Assembly (NCBI GenBank): GCA_019114135.1 | Contig: DXGC01000065.1 | Location: forward strand, 1-64,000 | Source of the DNA: Candidatus Corynebacterium avicola | GTDB lineage: Bacteria; Actinomycetota; Actinomycetes; Mycobacteriales; Mycobacteriaceae | Reading direction: 5' to 3' | DNA length: 64,000 bases | In this document: positions 62,647 to 64,000 of the stretch, in pieces | How the letters are laid out: the number at the start of each line of letters is the position of its first letter | Position numbering within the stretch: the stretch's first letter is position 1 | The notes under the pieces: model-generated | Seen by the model: only the letters and a program-made list of their open reading frames with translations | Told to the model about the DNA's origin: nothing | The model's database searches: none | Translations under genes and position numbers: made by a program

Positions 62647-62910
62647 ATGGACTGGCGTCACCAGGCAATCTGCCGTTCCGAAGACCCCGAGCTTTTCTTC
62701 CCGGTCGGCAACTCCGGCCCGGCACTCGCCCAGATCGCCAAGGCGAAGCTGGTCTGCAACAAGTGCCCCGTCACCAACTCCTGCCTCGCCTGGGCCATCG
62801 AGTCCGGCCAGGACGCCGGCGTCTGGGGTGGCATGAGCGAGGACGAGCGTCGCGCCCTGAAGCGTCGCAACAACCGCGGCCGCACCCGCACCCGCGTCGC
62901 CACCGCCTGA
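62647..62910 (+). CDS. whiB1: WhiB1-type iron-sulphur regulator
   Basis: This 87-residue WhiB protein carries four cysteines (Cys9, Cys37, Cys40, Cys46, with CNKC in the middle) that bind a 4Fe-4S cluster, then GVWGGMSEDERRALKRR and a basic RGRTRTRVATA tail for DNA binding. AAGGAG lies nine bases before the ATG. An upstream start at 62605 would extend the protein by 14 residues without support. WhiB1 is an essential, nitric-oxide-sensitive partner of sigma-A in mycobacteria. A CRP-type site lies in the upstream region. Confidence 0.93.
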   Translation: MDWRHQAICRSEDPELFFPVGNSGPALAQIAKAKLVCNKCPVTNSCLAWAIESGQDAGVWGGMSEDERRALKRRNNRGRTRTRVATA

Positions 62911-62987
62911 CACGAGAACAATTTCGCCTGAACGCTCCTACCCGGTATCCTTGAACCGTCATTAGTTCTACGTGTAGAGGAGCCATC

Positions 62988-63065
62988 ATGAGCAAGCGTG
63001 GCCGTAAGCGCAAGGACCGCCGTAAGAAAAAGGCAAACCACGGCAACCGTCCCGGCGCCGGTTAA
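62988..63065 (+). CDS. Small ribosomal protein bL37 (25 residues)
   Basis: ATG AGC AAG CGT encodes MSKRGRKRKDRRKKKANHGN and five more residues ending GAG, 25 in all, very basic. It matches bL37, the short actinobacterial 50S protein first seen in the Mycobacterium smegmatis ribosome, also called an AURKAIP1/COX24-domain protein. GAGGAG at five bases before the ATG is a strong ribosome binding site. It is too short for ordinary gene finders but the codon use, ribosome binding site and following terminator support it. Confidence 0.88.
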   Translation: MSKRGRKRKDRRKKKANHGNRPGAG

Positions 63066-63075
63066 GCGTCGACCC

Positions 63076-63117
63076 AGAGCCCGCCTCGGATCACCTCCGG
63101 AGCGGGCTCTTCGTTTG
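63076..63117 (+). terminator. Terminator after bL37
   Basis: AGAGCCCGC (63076-63084) pairs with GCGGGCTCT (63102-63110), followed by TCGTTTG, 10 bases after the stop. Confidence 0.8.
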
Positions 63118-63196
63118 TGTGCGCCCCCGGACCTGGGAACCTGGTGCGTACCCGGGCCGGGTCTTCCGCGATGACGTTCAACTACGCCCGTCTACC

Positions 63197-63544
63197 TCAG
63201 CCTTCGGTGTAGCGCACCGTGGTGGAGCGCACCGACGTCGACCTCACCGACGTCACCGACGTCGAACCGTTGGACGAGCGCAGTGCGGTGACGATCCTGC
63301 CCCGCAGCTCAGTCGGCGCCGTCTGCCCGCAACGGGCCCGCAACAGCTGCCGGACCTGCTGCTCGATACCCAACGCCTCCAGGCATGACGGACATTCCTC
63401 GACATGCGACTCAAGTCTCGCCCGTGCCGCCCGGTACTCCTCGCCCTCGCAGTCTCCGGACTTCACGTCGATGTACTCGTAGAGGACCTCGACGAGTTCA
63501 TCGCATTTGGTGCGTTCTGGGTTCCCACTGGTGTTCTCGGTCAT
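63197..63544 (-). CDS. rshA: Anti-sigma factor RshA (zinc, redox-sensing)
   Basis: This 115-residue zinc anti-sigma factor holds SigH until oxidative stress oxidises its cysteines. The ZAS signature His47-x3-Cys51-x2-Cys54 (HVEECPSC) is present, with Cys14, Cys32 and Cys72 as extra thiols. A Ser/Thr/Arg-rich tail ends the protein. It follows sigH after 12 bases on the same strand, the usual pairing, and the operon is probably under SigH control itself. Confidence 0.93.
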   Translation of the reverse strand: MTENTSGNPERTKCDELVEVLYEYIDVKSGDCEGEEYRAARARLESHVEECPSCLEALGIEQQVRQLLRARCGQTAPTELRGRIVTALRSSNGSTSVTSVRSTSVRSTTVRYTEG

Positions 63545-63556
63545 CGTGATGTTCCT

Positions 63557-64000
63557 CTAGATCTTCCCCGCCGGACGCTTCGGCCGCTCCGCGGTGCTGA
63601 TGCCGTGCTCGGCCGCGACGTCCTTCAGCTTGGTGCGCAGTTGCTTGCGACCCCGGTGCAGCCGGCTCATCACCGTGCCGATCGGGGTGTCCATGATCTC
63701 GGCGATCTCCTTGTAGGGCAGCTGCTCGACGTCGGCGTAGTAGACGACCATGCGGTAGTCGTCGGAGAGCTCCATCAGAGCGTCCTGGATCCTGGTGTCC
63801 GGGATGCGCTGCAGGGCCTCGATCTCCGCCGACCGCAGGCCGGTGGAGTCATGGGACGCCGAGTCGGCCAGCTGCCAGTCGGTGACCGTCTCGTCGGAGG
63901 TCTCCTTGGGGCGTCGCTGAGCCTTGCGGTACTGGTTGATGTAGGTGTTGGTCAGGATGCGGTACATCCACGCCTTCAGGTTCGTGCCGGGTTTGTAGGA
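63557..64000 (-). CDS. sigH: RNA polymerase sigma factor SigH, C-terminal part
   Basis: The visible 147 residues hold the end of sigma region 2 ([27 protein letters not shown]) and region 4 ([52 protein letters not shown]), which binds the -35 box. The N-terminus, with most of region 2, is beyond the window. SigH directs the thiol-oxidative and heat stress response. The rshA gene follows after 12 bases. Confidence 0.94.
   Translation of the reverse strand, partial: SYKPGTNLKAWMYRILTNTYINQYRKAQRRPKETSDETVTDWQLADSASHDSTGLRSAEIEALQRIPDTRIQDALMELSDDYRMVVYYADVEQLPYKEIAEIMDTPIGTVMSRLHRGRKQLRTKLKDVAAEHGISTAERPKRPAGKI

Noticed and set aside
1..64000. CRISPR arrays, insertion sequences, prophage or integrative elements
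   Set aside because: No transposase, integrase, regularly spaced repeats or attachment-site duplications were seen, and gene order follows the conserved actinobacterial layout.

Overview
The window is high-GC DNA from an actinobacterium of the order Mycobacteriales, most likely a Corynebacterium. The evidence is the gene content and order: PurH-PurN-PerM, PcrA beside a small chorismate mutase, the UPF0182 / Lon-like / DUF2342 block, UvrD2, AdnA-AdnB, DUF3152, DUF3107, RhlE, WhiB1, RshA and SigH, together with frequent leaderless promoters. The species is not determined. No rRNA, CRISPR array, insertion sequence or prophage was seen. One tRNA, an initiator tRNA-fMet, is present.

Region 1 (1-15.9 kb) is catabolic. 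Positions 1-4.9 kb carry thiolase (cut by the window edge), both CoA-transferase subunits, a 3-hydroxybutyrate dehydrogenase and a GntP-type permease, a set suited to importing 3-hydroxybutyrate and turning acetoacetate into acetyl-CoA. A PucR-type regulator follows. The operon at 6.3-15.0 kb (AccD1/AccA1-type carboxylase, acyl-CoA dehydrogenase, two MaoC proteins, a CitE-like lyase and an acyl-CoA ligase) matches the mycobacterial leucine/isovalerate pathway. That pathway ends in acetoacetate and acetyl-CoA, so the two halves join. A divergent TetR regulator lies at 15.3 kb, with two inverted repeats in its intergenic region.

Region 2 (15.9-31.5 kb) holds an FAD oxidoreductase, a DUF4334 protein, an ABC-F ATPase with a structured leader, an ECF sigma / DUF3995 / reductase trio, purH-purN-perM, an M23 peptidase, the PcrA helicase, chorismate mutase and a secreted trypsin-like protease. 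Region 3 (31.7-37.9 kb) is the fructose operon fruR-fruK-fruA, a tail-anchored J-like protein, a secreted PAP2 phosphatase and the tRNA.

Region 4 (38.0-64.0 kb) follows the Rv3193c-Rv3223c order of Mycobacterium tuberculosis as I remember it: UPF0182, PPA1309, Lon-like PDZ protease, DUF2342, a YgjP-like metallopeptidase, an orphan E1/cyclodehydratase-like protein, UvrD2, a potassium channel, the AdnB and AdnA helicase-nucleases, a TIGR02569 protein, DUF3152, DUF3107, RhlE, a beta-propeller-like protein, WhiB1, the 25-residue ribosomal protein bL37, RshA and the C-terminal part of SigH (cut by the window edge).

A recurring regulatory pattern is a TAGAnT-like -10 box placed 7 or 8 bases before a start codon, which predicts leaderless mRNAs for about eleven genes. 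Several start codons here were chosen on that basis, or from a well-placed AAGGAG.
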